Notes: generated by a model from the sequence alone, not told the origin. Numbered from the stretch's first letter, positions 32,987 to 42,917 are shown. The stretch is DNA of 64,000 nt from an uncultured Parabacteroides sp. (GCF_902493135.1 NZ_CABUOD010000016.1:1-64000), one strand, 5' to 3'. Made by a program: numbers and translations.

Positions 32987-34450
32987 TCAATCATTAGGAG
33001 CGACATCCCACCATACACGTGTGTCGTCTGTATCCGGACCCTGTAGGGCGATGGCTGCGTCATAGTTGTCCTTATTCGAGTTGAAATCCGGTGTGTCGTA
33101 GACTTTACGATAAGGAATGTGTGGAGCGGTAGATCCCGGACCCGGTTTCAGCTTCGGAACATTCAGACGACGCCAGTCCGACCAAGCTTCAAAGCCGTCT
33201 TGCATGAAGTTGGCCAACCAACGTTGCATGGCTATTTTTTCAATCTTTTCGGTAGCAGAACCCGTAAAAGCGATCTGGGGTTGTGCAAGATATTCATCGA
33301 TTTTGTCAGCCAGGCCATACTGGTCGAATGATGCGGTAACCCCGCTTTTGTACAACTTTTCGGCATCGGCTGAAATCCATCCTCTTAAGGCTGCTTCTGC
33401 TTGGATCAACAGGATGTGGGAGGGAGAAATGACTACCATAGGTGAATTTTGCTTATAATAACGTTCATCGAAAATGGCCGTTACATTCGTGTAATCGGGT
33501 AACTCGCTGATGGTGATACCGAACGGCATCCCGTCATATTTGCCTTCACTGTTAGGATCGGCATAAGCTTCGAGACGCGGGTCATTATAAGCGATCAGCT
33601 GATCTAATAATGTTTTGGATGGAGCGAAGTCTTCCCGGCCCTGTACGACGATGTTGTTGTATAAGGGATTTTCATTGGCCGATTCTGCCAGATATTTGTA
33701 TTCCAACCGTTCTGCATTGTCGGTCATACCACCATCGGCATAAGCCCGGCTGAAACGTTCTTTGCCGGTATCGGGAGCGACATCGGACAACTTGATCGCC
33801 ATCATCATACGAATGGAAGCATTCAGCTTTTTCCAATAGCCGATGTTCCCGTTATAGAGTATGTCGTAATCCTTGCTTAATGTGCCGCTTTCATTAAATT
33901 GTGAATAGGCTTCTGTCAACTCTTTATCCAGATCCGTGTAAATGAATTCTTGTGTGTCATATTTAGGAGTGAAATTGCCGTCGTCTCCTTTCAGGGCTTC
34001 CGAGTAGGGGAGCATACCTAAGGCGTCTGTCAGGTGCATATAAATGAATGCACGTAATGTCCGGCAGGCTGCTATCTGGTTTTCCGTGCTTCCGAAGGCT
34101 ACGACGTATGATTCGTTACGGGTCGCTTCATCCGTATTCAACTTGATGATTGTTTCCAGATTTCGTAACGGTTCCGTATAGAAGGTCCCGATACCGTAGT
34201 TGGATTGTAAGAAAGTCGAATGCTGGATTGTCTTACGTTCCGACAAGTATTGGGGATACAACTGGTTCCAGGGATTGTAGGTACCGGTCAATGTGAAATT
34301 CGGAATCGTTTTGCAAGCATATGCAAACATAAAACTTGCATTGGGCTGGGACGGGTTGTTGGGGTCGATATTGGTGTCACCGAAATCCCCGCAACCGGAT
34401 AATGTTATTGCGCCGGTCAATGCGCATATCAATGATTTTATTTTGTTCAT
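32987..34450 (-). CDS. SusD/RagB-like outer-membrane lipoprotein
   Basis: 487 residues with a lipoprotein signal (MNKIKSLICALTGAITLSGC, Cys20). It is the surface lipoprotein that caps the partner SusC channel and captures nutrients. The fold is the SusD-like_2 branch: FMFAYACKTIPNFTLTGTYN, then helical TPR-like segments (CRTLRAFIYMHLTDALG, YWKKLNASIRMMMAIKL), ending in PHIPYRKVYDTPDF. The gene starts 21 bp after the susC stop. No glycosidase, protease or sigma/anti-sigma gene is attached, so the ligand, possibly a peptide or glycan, cannot be inferred. Confidence 0.93.
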   Translation of the reverse strand: MNKIKSLICALTGAITLSGCGDFGDTNIDPNNPSQPNASFMFAYACKTIPNFTLTGTYNPWNQLYPQYLSERKTIQHSTFLQSNYGIGTFYTEPLRNLETIIKLNTDEATRNESYVVAFGSTENQIAACRTLRAFIYMHLTDALGMLPYSEALKGDDGNFTPKYDTQEFIYTDLDKELTEAYSQFNESGTLSKDYDILYNGNIGYWKKLNASIRMMMAIKLSDVAPDTGKERFSRAYADGGMTDNAERLEYKYLAESANENPLYNNIVVQGREDFAPSKTLLDQLIAYNDPRLEAYADPNSEGKYDGMPFGITISELPDYTNVTAIFDERYYKQNSPMVVISPSHILLIQAEAALRGWISADAEKLYKSGVTASFDQYGLADKIDEYLAQPQIAFTGSATEKIEKIAMQRWLANFMQDGFEAWSDWRRLNVPKLKPGPGSTAPHIPYRKVYDTPDFNSNKDNYDAAIALQGPDTDDTRVWWDVAPND

Positions 34451-34471
34451 ATATAATTCCTCCTTATAAAT

Positions 34472-37400
34472 TTAGAAAGTGAGATTTACAGTAAAGCCAA
34501 ACGAACGGGTCGCTGCTGCTTGGCCGTCTTCCAAGAAGCCCCAATAAGCATTACCTGCTTCCGACGGGTCGATATTAGGCACGCCCGAACAAATCAACCA
34601 GGGGTTCTGAGCTACGAATGCCACGCTTGCTTTTTTGACACCTGTACGTGTCTTTTTCAGGAAGGTGGACGGAACGTCATATGTCAACGACAATTCGCGC
34701 AATTTCAAGTAGCTTGCATCATATACATAGTCTTCGAACAATGTGGACTTCATGCTTTGGAAATAATATTGGGCATCGATATAAGTTGTTACCGGGCTAT
34801 AAGAACCGTCGGCATTGGCTACGACACCATCCAAACGGACACCACCACCTTCTGATAACGGGTTACGGATGGGGTTGCCTTTGTCGTTCCGTCCGGTCGT
34901 AGATGACAAAATACCGGAACCTTCTCCGTTTTCGTTGGTGAAGGAAGCAATGTTACCACCGATCTGGAAGTCGAATGAAGCGCCTAAACGGAAGTTTTTG
35001 AAACGGACGGAGGTCGAGAATCCGCCGGTGAAGTCCGGCTGAACGTTGCCTAATTCTTTTTCTGCATTTGATTCCATTCCGGGGATGTATTCGCCATATT
35101 TGGCAATCTGGCTCGGATTGGTCAGTTTGTGCAGGATCAAATTGCCGTTATCGTCTCTTTCCCAACCTGATCCACGGATGACACCGATCGGTTTGCCTAC
35201 TTCTGCATATGTGTAGATATAGGTCATCAGTCCCATATAAGTGATCCGGTATGAATCCAAGCCGTCAGCCAACTCTTCCAGTGTGTTGTTGTTCTTTGAG
35301 ATGTTGGCATTGATTTCCCAACCCCAGTCTTTTGTCTGTATAGGAGCGCCACCTAAGCTCAGTTCGAAACCTCGGTTGCGGATCAAGCCTGCATTCATTT
35401 TACGGCTGGTATAACCACTGGCGGGAGTCGTGTTGACGTTGATGATCTGATCTTTTGAATCACGATTGTAGAAGTTGAAGTCTCCCCAGATCCTGTTGTC
35501 CAGTAATCTGAATTCCGTACCGACTTCGTAGGATGTTGAAATAGTCGGTCTGATATACGGGTCTTTGAGATTCGCATCGTTCCACATATTGGACAATGAG
35601 CCGTATTTGATTAATGTGCCGGAACCGTTTTTCACCTTATAGGTCGGATATACGTTATAAGCGCTCATGGTAGAACCTACCTGTGCCATGGAAGCGCGTA
35701 TTTTCCAGAAATTAAGCCATGGTGCGGCATCTTTAAACCAGTTGCTGGCTATCGCTGCTACGGAAACGCCGCCGTACAGGTAACTGTTTTTGTCGGGATG
35801 CAATGTGGAAGTCCAGTCATTGCGCAGGGAGAAGTCGAAATAGTAAGTGTCGTCCCATCCGAGTGTTCCGGTACCGTATATGCTTTGTTCCTTCATCTCT
35901 GTTTTGGATGTGCTACCACCCGGAAGTCCTATCGAACCGGCTGTAGAGAAAAAGTCGTCTTGTGTCAGACCGTCACGTGTGAAAGCGGTAGTGACCTTAT
36001 AGGTGTAGTTCCTGTTTTCAAGGAAGAGAGCTGCGTCTACGGACAGGCGGTCGTCGATAAAACGGTCGCTCCAAGTCAAACGTCCTTGTACCTGTAAATC
36101 GATCAAAGAGTTTTGTTCTTCTTCCAGACGAGGAACCTGGTCAAGAAAGTTGAAAGGCATTTCGAAATCCTTGAAATAGTTACGGATATTTCCGTTCATT
36201 CTGACTCCTGCTTTCAAATTCCACGGGAGATCGAGTTGTGCGTCGGCACTGAACACATTCCACTGATAAATTTCGGATTTGTTGATCTCGTTATATAGAG
36301 CAAACGGGTTGTCGTGGAAGTTGGCATCGGTGTTTGTCGGGCTTTTGATGTTCCAAGCATAAAACGTTCCGTCCGGTCGTTTGTAGTTCCGCAGATCGTT
36401 TATGTCGAGGTTGGTTTGTCCCCATTGCAGGTAAGAGTAGAGCACGTTGCCTTCTCCTCCGTAACCTTCCTTGGCTGCATTGTGGTTCTTGCGATATGTA
36501 TATTTGTAATCTAAAGAAACCGTCAGACGGTCCACCGGTTTAAATTGCGTTTTTGCAGAAAGGAAACGACGAACGGCGTCACTGTTTGGGGCGATACCGT
36601 CACGAGCGGAGTTCGTAAAAGATATACGTGTCATATAGTCTTTGCCTGAGCGGGCGAATGAGAGGTTGGTTGTGTTGGTCAAACCTGTATCGAACAAGTC
36701 GTTCGGATCCATTTTGTACTCCCATTTTGCTGTTTGTCCGAACTTGGGGTGAGTGGGGTCCCATGCATACCAGGGAGCATATTCCCGGCCATCGAAAGCG
36801 GGGCCCCAGCTTGCGTCCGAACCGTAATCGAAATATTTCACGCCGTTCAATTGTTGCAGATATTCCGGATGTTTGGCGGGGTCGTAATTGAATGTATACA
36901 TTTCTCCTTTCGCTCCCAGGTTACCACCACCGTAATCTTTTTGAATGTCTGCATGGATATAGGGCTTTTCCCAAGAGATCGTATGGCTCACATTAAATTC
37001 CATATTATCACCTTTTATCCCTTTTGTGGTGATGATGATGGCTCCGTTGCCACCACGGGCTCCATATAGCGCTGTTGCTGCCGGGCCTTTCAACACGTTG
37101 ACTGACTCGACGTCATCCATATTGATTGCGTTGGCGTTTGAAATGACTCCGTCGACAACGTACAAAGGCTCTGATCCTGTTACATCTGTCAAGCCGGTTG
37201 TCCCACGCAATACGATTTTTCCGGCATCAAATGTCGCGCCGGAACCACCCATAAAACGGACTCCTGAAATCTTGCCGACCAAAGCATTATTTAAATCTGT
37301 CTGTCTAACGGCTTGGAGTTCTTCCGCTTTGACTTGTTGGGTCGCATACCCTAATGATTTCTCTTTACGGGTCAATCCTTGGGCTGTCACGACAACTTCA

Positions 37401-37705
37401 TCCAGATTTTCCACGTCAGATTGTAAAACGACCGTGATAACGGGTTTCACTCCGACTTCCTGAGTTTTCATTCCTACAAATGAAATTTGAAGAACTTTGG
37501 CATTTGACGGGACTTCTAATGTGAATTTTCCGTCATAGTCCGTTACCGTACCGAGTGTAGTACCTTTAATTACGATGGAAGCTCCGATAATAGGTAATCC
37601 ATCATCTCCTGAAGTAACCGTTCCCGTCACTTTTACGTTTTGGGCAACGATCAAGCTAATCCCTATTAGAGAAAATAGCAAGATAAATGTTAACTTTTTT
37701 ACCAT
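34472..37705 (-). CDS. SusC/RagA family TonB-dependent outer-membrane receptor
   Basis: 1077 residues from ATG 37705, chosen because it yields a signal peptide (MVKKLTFILLFSLIGISLIVAQ); the frame stays open further upstream but into the regulatory region. Order: a carboxypeptidase-regulatory-like domain (about 24-105, VKVTGTVTSGDDGLPIIGAS), a TonB-box-like stretch (NLDEVVVTAQGL), the plug (YVVDGVISNANAINMDDVES), and a 22-strand barrel ending SFGFTVNLTF. It imports its ligand with TonB energy, together with SusD. The leader contains one arm of a 24-bp inverted repeat, and the likely promoter lies inside the invertible segment, so expression is probably phase-variable. Confidence 0.95.
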   Translation of the reverse strand: MVKKLTFILLFSLIGISLIVAQNVKVTGTVTSGDDGLPIIGASIVIKGTTLGTVTDYDGKFTLEVPSNAKVLQISFVGMKTQEVGVKPVITVVLQSDVENLDEVVVTAQGLTRKEKSLGYATQQVKAEELQAVRQTDLNNALVGKISGVRFMGGSGATFDAGKIVLRGTTGLTDVTGSEPLYVVDGVISNANAINMDDVESVNVLKGPAATALYGARGGNGAIIITTKGIKGDNMEFNVSHTISWEKPYIHADIQKDYGGGNLGAKGEMYTFNYDPAKHPEYLQQLNGVKYFDYGSDASWGPAFDGREYAPWYAWDPTHPKFGQTAKWEYKMDPNDLFDTGLTNTTNLSFARSGKDYMTRISFTNSARDGIAPNSDAVRRFLSAKTQFKPVDRLTVSLDYKYTYRKNHNAAKEGYGGEGNVLYSYLQWGQTNLDINDLRNYKRPDGTFYAWNIKSPTNTDANFHDNPFALYNEINKSEIYQWNVFSADAQLDLPWNLKAGVRMNGNIRNYFKDFEMPFNFLDQVPRLEEEQNSLIDLQVQGRLTWSDRFIDDRLSVDAALFLENRNYTYKVTTAFTRDGLTQDDFFSTAGSIGLPGGSTSKTEMKEQSIYGTGTLGWDDTYYFDFSLRNDWTSTLHPDKNSYLYGGVSVAAIASNWFKDAAPWLNFWKIRASMAQVGSTMSAYNVYPTYKVKNGSGTLIKYGSLSNMWNDANLKDPYIRPTISTSYEVGTEFRLLDNRIWGDFNFYNRDSKDQIINVNTTPASGYTSRKMNAGLIRNRGFELSLGGAPIQTKDWGWEINANISKNNNTLEELADGLDSYRITYMGLMTYIYTYAEVGKPIGVIRGSGWERDDNGNLILHKLTNPSQIAKYGEYIPGMESNAEKELGNVQPDFTGGFSTSVRFKNFRLGASFDFQIGGNIASFTNENGEGSGILSSTTGRNDKGNPIRNPLSEGGGVRLDGVVANADGSYSPVTTYIDAQYYFQSMKSTLFEDYVYDASYLKLRELSLTYDVPSTFLKKTRTGVKKASVAFVAQNPWLICSGVPNIDPSEAGNAYWGFLEDGQAAATRSFGFTVNLTF

Positions 37706-37763
37706 AATACACATTCTTATATTTAATGTTAAACAATTTTGTAATTGCGGTTGGTGTTCCTGC

Positions 37764-37787
37764 CGTACCATAGTCTCAGTAGGACTA
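37764..37787. repeat. Left 24-bp inverted repeat of the putative invertible segment
   Basis: Perfectly inverted at 38249-38272; the arm begins CGTACCATAGTCTC and ends AGGACTA. It lies in the leader between the predicted transcription start and the susC ATG. Confidence 0.85.
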
Positions 37788-37903
37788 CATACAATATTTG
37801 GATATAACTGAAATTGGCAATCAAACACCTTAACAATGAAAATTAAGACTTCCCGCATTCCCCTCCGAAAAAGTCCCTCCGTTATGTCAAGCATAGCATA
37901 ATG

Positions 37904-37911
37904 CAAAATTA
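37904..37911 (-). promoter_or_regulatory. -7 promoter element of susC, inside the invertible segment
   Basis: The minus strand reads TAATTTTG, matching TAnnTTTG. A TTTG lies 15 bp further upstream, shorter than the usual 18-21 bp. Transcription would begin near 37896, giving a leader of about 190 bases that crosses the left repeat. Confidence 0.5.
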
Positions 37912-38248
37912 ATTAATTTATAAAAACAAAAAAGTTAATTGATGATTATTTTTTATTGTTTTATCCCCCAAAGAGGCAAGCACTTATTCCTCGAAGATAT
38001 TAAACAGTTAATTATAAGCAACTTAATCAAAAACAGTTCTTTTAGTAATGCACAACATTTTTTTATTATACCGTAAACCTTTCCAATGATATAGTCTTTA
38101 ACGATATTTCATACTACCACTTACAAATCACCTGTACAACTTGATTTACAAATGGGACAAGAATAAAAATGCGATCTTGTTTTTCCCCTAAACACAAACA
38201 ACATGAATCAATTAATTTATAGGAACTTACATTTTCCTTACAACACCT

Positions 38249-38272
38249 TAGTCCTACTGAGACTATGGTACG
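38249..38272. repeat. Right 24-bp inverted repeat of the putative invertible segment
   Basis: Exact reverse complement of 37764-37787; the flanking bases on both sides differ, so the repeat is exactly 24 bp. It lies 313 bp before the speA start. Confidence 0.85.
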
Positions 38273-38585
38273 TAAGCCCGTTGTTCTTTATTGACAGCTT
38301 TTGATTATAAGCGTGTAATGGCGTTGATTCATGGTCGGTGTTCTTTGGTCGGAATAGGAAAATCCATAAAAGAAATTTAGGGAACTTAAGAAGTTTAATA
38401 ATCGGTATCTTGTATCGCTTGAAATGTTTTTCTTGACCAAATCTGCCATAGTTATATATCTATTGCTTATATTTACAACCATTTTGATAGATAAGCTCGT
38501 CGATAGATTATTGACTTGTCACGTCTGCACAAGATCTGTTTATTTATTCCAAATACAAAAATGTATTTTTTGCACTGAAGAAGAA

Positions 38586-40478
38586 ATGAGAAAATGGCGT
38601 ATTGAAGACTCAGAAGAACTCTACAACATCACTGGTTGGGGTACTTCGTACTTTGGTATCAATGACAAAGGTCATGTAGTGGTAACTCCTCGTAAAGACG
38701 GCGTCGGTGTGGACCTGAGAGAGCTGGTCGACGAACTGCAATTACGGGATGTGGAGGCTCCTGTACTGATCCGTTTCCCGGATATTCTGGATAACCGTAT
38801 TGAAAAGATAGCGAACTGCTTCAAGCAGGCTTCCGATGAATATGGTTATAAGGCGCAGAATTTCATTATCTATCCTATTAAAGTAAACCAGATGCGTCCG
38901 GTAGTGGAAGAGATTATCGGTCATGGCAAGAAGTTCAACTTAGGGTTGGAAGCCGGTTCCAAGCCGGAACTCCATGCGGTGATTGCGGTCAATACGGATT
39001 CGGATTCTTTGATTATCTGCAACGGTTACAAGGATGAAAGCTATATCGAACTGGCTTTGCTGGCACAGAAAATGGGCAAACGCATCTTTCTGGTTGTCGA
39101 GAAAATCAACGAACTGGCCTTGATCGCCAAGATGGCCAAGCAACTGAATGTCCGTCCGAATATCGGCATCCGTATCAAACTGGCTTCTTCCGGTAGTGGC
39201 AAATGGGAAGAGAGCGGGGGCGATGCCAGCAAGTTCGGGTTGACGTCCAGTGAATTGCTGGAAGCGCTTGATTTCCTGGTAAAGAAAGATATGGCAGATT
39301 GCCTGAAGCTGATCCATTTCCATATCGGTAGCCAGGTGACCAAGATACGCCGTATTAAAACGGCTTTGCGCGAAGCGTCGCAATTTTATGTACAACTACA
39401 TGCGATGGGCTTCAATATCGAGTTTGTGGATATTGGCGGCGGACTGGGAGTCGATTACGACGGTACCCGTTCTTCCAATAGCGAGAGCAGCGTTAATTAT
39501 TCGATCCAGGAATATGTGAACGACTCTATATCCACAATGGTCGATGTCAGTGACAAGAACGGTATCCCGCATCCGAATATCATAACCGAGAGCGGACGCT
39601 CGTTGACTGCCCATCATTCCGTCTTGATATTTGAAGTGCTGGAAACAGCCACGCTCCCCGAAATGGATGAGGAGTTCGAAGTGAGTGAATCCGACCATGA
39701 GCTTGTGCAGGAACTGTATGAGATCTGGGATAAGCTGAATCAGAGCCGTATGTTGGAAGCTTGGCACGATGCGCAACAGATACGCGAGGAGGCGTTGGAT
39801 TTGTTCAGTCATGGCATTGTCGATTTGAAGACCCGCGCTCAGATCGAGCGGTTGTATTGGTCTGTGACGCGCGAGATCAGCCAGATCGCTTCCGGTCTGA
39901 AACATGCTCCGGATGAGTTCCGTAAACTGGACAAGCTGTTGGCTGATAAGTATTTCTGCAATTTCTCCCTTTTCCAGTCTTTGCCGGACTCTTGGGCGAT
40001 CGATCAGATTTTCCCGATCATGCCTATCCAACGGTTGGACGAACGGCCTGACCGGACGGCGACTTTGCAGGATATAACCTGCGATTCGGATGGCAAGATC
40101 GCTAACTTTATTTCGACACGCAATGTTTCTCATGATCTGCCGGTACATTCGCTGAAAGGGAAAGAGGCTTATTATATCGGTGTCTTTCTGGTGGGAGCCT
40201 ATCAGGAAATTCTGGGAGACATGCACAATCTCTTCGGCGATACGAATGCCGTGCATGTGACGGTGGATGAGAAGGACTACAACATCGAACAGGTCATCGA
40301 CGGAGAAACGGTTGCCGAAGTGCTTGATTATGTCCAGTATAATCCTAAAAAACTGGTGAGGACGCTGGAAACCTGGGTGACTAAGTCCGTAAAGGAAGGC
40401 AAGATTTCGGTGGAAGAAGGCAAGGAGTTCCTTTCCAACTATCGTTCCGGCTTGTATGGATACACTTATTTAGAGTAA
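38586..40478 (+). CDS. speA: Biosynthetic arginine decarboxylase
   Basis: 630 residues from ATG 38586 (MRKWRIEDSEELYNI); an upstream extension of 54 codons is open but encodes a non-homologous hydrophobic stretch. This PLP enzyme makes agmatine, the first step toward putrescine and spermidine. The PLP lysine is Lys99 in YPIKVNQM. Other family motifs are LGLEAGSKPEL, HFHIGSQ, DIGGGLGVDYDGTRS (phosphate loop) and ESGRSLTAHHS. It stands alone. If the neighbouring segment inverts, its promoter would point toward this gene. Confidence 0.94.
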   Translation: MRKWRIEDSEELYNITGWGTSYFGINDKGHVVVTPRKDGVGVDLRELVDELQLRDVEAPVLIRFPDILDNRIEKIANCFKQASDEYGYKAQNFIIYPIKVNQMRPVVEEIIGHGKKFNLGLEAGSKPELHAVIAVNTDSDSLIICNGYKDESYIELALLAQKMGKRIFLVVEKINELALIAKMAKQLNVRPNIGIRIKLASSGSGKWEESGGDASKFGLTSSELLEALDFLVKKDMADCLKLIHFHIGSQVTKIRRIKTALREASQFYVQLHAMGFNIEFVDIGGGLGVDYDGTRSSNSESSVNYSIQEYVNDSISTMVDVSDKNGIPHPNIITESGRSLTAHHSVLIFEVLETATLPEMDEEFEVSESDHELVQELYEIWDKLNQSRMLEAWHDAQQIREEALDLFSHGIVDLKTRAQIERLYWSVTREISQIASGLKHAPDEFRKLDKLLADKYFCNFSLFQSLPDSWAIDQIFPIMPIQRLDERPDRTATLQDITCDSDGKIANFISTRNVSHDLPVHSLKGKEAYYIGVFLVGAYQEILGDMHNLFGDTNAVHVTVDEKDYNIEQVIDGETVAEVLDYVQYNPKKLVRTLETWVTKSVKEGKISVEEGKEFLSNYRSGLYGYTYLE

Positions 40479-40508
40479 CCGATAATAGTCCGATAGGAAG
40501 AAAGCCTG

Positions 40509-41597
40509 TTAGGTATCCCAGTCGCTGAATTCGAAACTGAGTTGTTCCCAGCGGGCTTTCTCTTCGTTCTTTTCGTAAGGATTGGAGACCGAAAGTCCGA
40601 TCAGGCGAATCGGGTGGGTCGTATATTCGATGTCTTTCAACAATCCTTTGGCTAAAGGTAGTATTTCGGCTAACGTGGTCAGTTCGTGGCTTTGGGTGAT
40701 ACTTCGGGTCTTTTGGTTGAAATCATGGAATTTAATCTTTAGAGTGAGAGTGTTCCCTTTGAAACCGGTTCGTTGCAGCCGTTCGATCAGTTCGGTTGCA
40801 ACATGATATAATTCGATGATGACGGACGATTGCCGGGAAATGTCTTTTTCCAGCGTATGTTCGCACCCCACGGATTTACGGATACGGACAGCCTCGACCG
40901 GGCGCAGGTCTATCCCTCTTGAAAACTCATAATATAGAACGCCGGCTTTACCGAATTGGCGGGTAAGCATTTCTTGTGAACATGCTCTCAGCTGTTCGCC
41001 ATTGTGGATGCCCAATGTGTGCATCTTCTGGGCGGTGACCGGTCCGATCCCCCAGAAGGATTCGATCGGCAGGTGCTTGATGAACTCTTCCGCCTGGGAC
41101 GGATGGATGGTGCAAAGTCCGTCCGGCTTGCGGTAGTCGGAGGCGATTTTGGCCAAAAACTTATTATACGATACTCCTGCCGATGCCACCAGGTGCAACT
41201 CTTCCCGGATTTTTTGCTTGATCGCTTTGGCAATGTCGACGGCAAGGGGGATATTCTGTTTATTCTCGGTTACGTCGAGAAACGCCTCGTCCAGTGAAAG
41301 CGGTTCGATAATGTCCGTATATTCGTGGAAGATTTCGTGTATCTGGCGGGACACCGCTTTATAGACATCTATCCGTCCGGGAACAAAGGTGAGTTGCGGG
41401 CATAGACGTTTGGCCTTTTGTGACGACATGGCGGAGCGCACGCCGAATTTCCGGGCTTCGTAGCTTGCTGCCGCTACGACACCCCGTTCCTCCGCATGGC
41501 CGACTGCGAGCGGAATCCCGCGAAGTTCCGGATTATCCCGCTGTTCTACGGATGCGTAGAATGCGTCCATGTCGATATGTATGATCTTCCGTTCCAT
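40509..41597 (-). CDS. dinB: DNA polymerase IV (Y-family translesion polymerase)
   Basis: 362 residues. It copies past damaged bases. The palm begins IIHIDMDAFYASVEQRDNP with the first catalytic Asp. SLDEAFLDVTE holds the second acidic pair. SYNKFLAKIASDYRKPDG and the helix-hairpin-helix IESFWGIGPVTAQKMHTLGI follow, then the little-finger domain. The C-terminus (WEQLSFEFSDWD) may carry a beta-clamp-binding QLSFEF-like motif. It lies 45 bp downstream of rmuC on the same strand, so two DNA-maintenance genes probably share a transcript. Confidence 0.93.
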   Translation of the reverse strand: MERKIIHIDMDAFYASVEQRDNPELRGIPLAVGHAEERGVVAAASYEARKFGVRSAMSSQKAKRLCPQLTFVPGRIDVYKAVSRQIHEIFHEYTDIIEPLSLDEAFLDVTENKQNIPLAVDIAKAIKQKIREELHLVASAGVSYNKFLAKIASDYRKPDGLCTIHPSQAEEFIKHLPIESFWGIGPVTAQKMHTLGIHNGEQLRACSQEMLTRQFGKAGVLYYEFSRGIDLRPVEAVRIRKSVGCEHTLEKDISRQSSVIIELYHVATELIERLQRTGFKGNTLTLKIKFHDFNQKTRSITQSHELTTLAEILPLAKGLLKDIEYTTHPIRLIGLSVSNPYEKNEEKARWEQLSFEFSDWDT

Positions 41598-41642
41598 TAC
41601 TATATAATATGATCGCGTATGCGTGTGGCATCTGTTTCTTTT

Positions 41643-42917
41643 TCATAATCCGTTTTCGTCTTCTTCATCCGTTAGTGAACCGATTTCGGGAAGGACGGCG
41701 CGTGCCTCCCTGTCGCTCAGAGTGTCCACATCTTTCAGTTTGCGCTGGATCGCACGTGTACGTGTCCCTAACACCTCTTCGATCTGCCCGCTGGCTGTCT
41801 GCAAGTTCTTCTGTGCTTTTTCCAGCATTCCGCCAACCTTCTCGAATTCTTTCTTTACCGCTCCCAAGATGGTCCATACCTCGCCGGAGTGTTTCTGGAT
41901 CGCGAGCGTGCGGAATCCCATTTGCAGGCTGTTCAGGATGGCGGCAAGTGTTGTCGGACCGGTGACGACCACCTTATAGTTGCGCTGTAGTTCTTCCAGC
42001 AGGGAGGAACGGCGTACGACCTCCGCATAGATTCCTTCGAAAGGCAGGAACATGATGCCGAAGTCGGTGGTGGCGGGGGGAGCCAGATACTTGTCGGAAA
42101 TATCCTTTGCCATCTTTTTAATGGTGGTTTCCAATAGCTTTCCGGCCGTCTCTATTGCTTGTGTGTCGGCATGATCGTATGCATCGAGCAGCTGTTCGTA
42201 GACGTCTTTGGGAAATTTTGCGTCTATCGGCAGATAGACAAATTCGCGGACATCGTCACGTCCCGGAAGTTTGACGGCAAACTCAACGACGGCATCCGAT
42301 CCTTTGCGGGTATGCACGTTCGCCTCGTATTGTTCCGGCGCCAGGATTTGTTCGAGAAGCATGCTTAACTGGATTTCCCCGATGTTGCCGCGTGTCTTCA
42401 CATTGCTGAGGACACGTTTCAAACCGCCGACATCTTGTGCCAACGTCTGCATTTCTCCGAGTCCTTTCTGTACGCTTTCCAATTGTTCGGTGACAAGACG
42501 GAAAGATTGTCCGATCCGGTCATTCAGTGTTTTTTGAAGTTTTTCATCCACTGTTATTCGTATTTCATCCAACCGCTTTTCCGTATTGGCGACCAACAGG
42601 CGTTGCTGTTCGTCCAGGTCGGCGAATTTTTCCCGTTGCAGATTGTTGAAAGAGGTAATGCCCCGTTCGAACGCTTCCCGGAATTCGCTCATGGAACGAG
42701 CCAGCTCTTCCCGGTTGTCACGGGCGACAATGCGCCCTTCCTCCCGGTTGAGGCGGAAGTCTTCCCGGAAGTTCTTTTCAATGCGTTCGAATGAACGTTG
42801 CATCTCGCCGAGCAGTCTTTTCAGTTCGTTTGCGGTATCTGAATTTTCTTTCCGGAAGCGGAAAACAAGCTGTAAGACAATGATAATAACAAGTAAGCAA
42901 ATGATCAACCCATCCAT
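41643..42917 (-). CDS. rmuC: DNA recombination protein RmuC
   Basis: 424 residues from ATG 42917 (MDGLIICLLVIIIVLQLVF). The frame is open to 42938, but that earlier ATG lies within a -7 promoter element (42936-42943) and could not be transcribed from it. An N-terminal membrane helix is followed by a long coiled coil (about 20-130, rich in Glu, Arg and Leu) and the RmuC nuclease-like domain (GNIGEIQLSMLLEQILAPEQY, FVYLPIDAKFPKDVYEQLLDA, FGIMFLPFEGIYAEVV). RmuC limits inversions at short inverted repeats in E. coli, of interest beside an invertible promoter 4 kb away, although no functional link is shown. Confidence 0.92.
   Translation of the reverse strand: MDGLIICLLVIIIVLQLVFRFRKENSDTANELKRLLGEMQRSFERIEKNFREDFRLNREEGRIVARDNREELARSMSEFREAFERGITSFNNLQREKFADLDEQQRLLVANTEKRLDEIRITVDEKLQKTLNDRIGQSFRLVTEQLESVQKGLGEMQTLAQDVGGLKRVLSNVKTRGNIGEIQLSMLLEQILAPEQYEANVHTRKGSDAVVEFAVKLPGRDDVREFVYLPIDAKFPKDVYEQLLDAYDHADTQAIETAGKLLETTIKKMAKDISDKYLAPPATTDFGIMFLPFEGIYAEVVRRSSLLEELQRNYKVVVTGPTTLAAILNSLQMGFRTLAIQKHSGEVWTILGAVKKEFEKVGGMLEKAQKNLQTASGQIEEVLGTRTRAIQRKLKDVDTLSDREARAVLPEIGSLTDEEDENGL

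Larger units (their letters stand above)
37764..38272. other. Putative invertible promoter segment of susC
   Basis: Two perfect 24-bp inverted repeats enclose 461 bp of AT-rich, gene-free DNA between divergent susC and speA. The only match to TAnnTTTG inside it points at susC in the present orientation, so the assembled state would be ON for susC. Invertible promoters of this layout control SusC/SusD genes and capsule loci in Bacteroides, where tyrosine or serine recombinases act in trans. No recombinase gene is in the window. The whole gap 37706-38585 holds no other feature that I can support. Confidence 0.75.

Noticed and set aside
37706..37906. N-terminal extension of SusC by 67 codons
   Set aside because: It runs through one arm of the inverted repeat, and the predicted signal peptide only begins at ATG 37705.
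37764..38272. Insertion sequence bounded by 24-bp inverted repeats
   Set aside because: The interior has no open frame for a transposase and no flanking target duplication is visible; an invertible regulatory segment fits better.
38424..38585. 54-codon upstream extension of speA
   Set aside because: It encodes a hydrophobic, Cys-rich stretch unlike SpeA; the conserved protein starts MRKWRIEDSEELYN at 38586.
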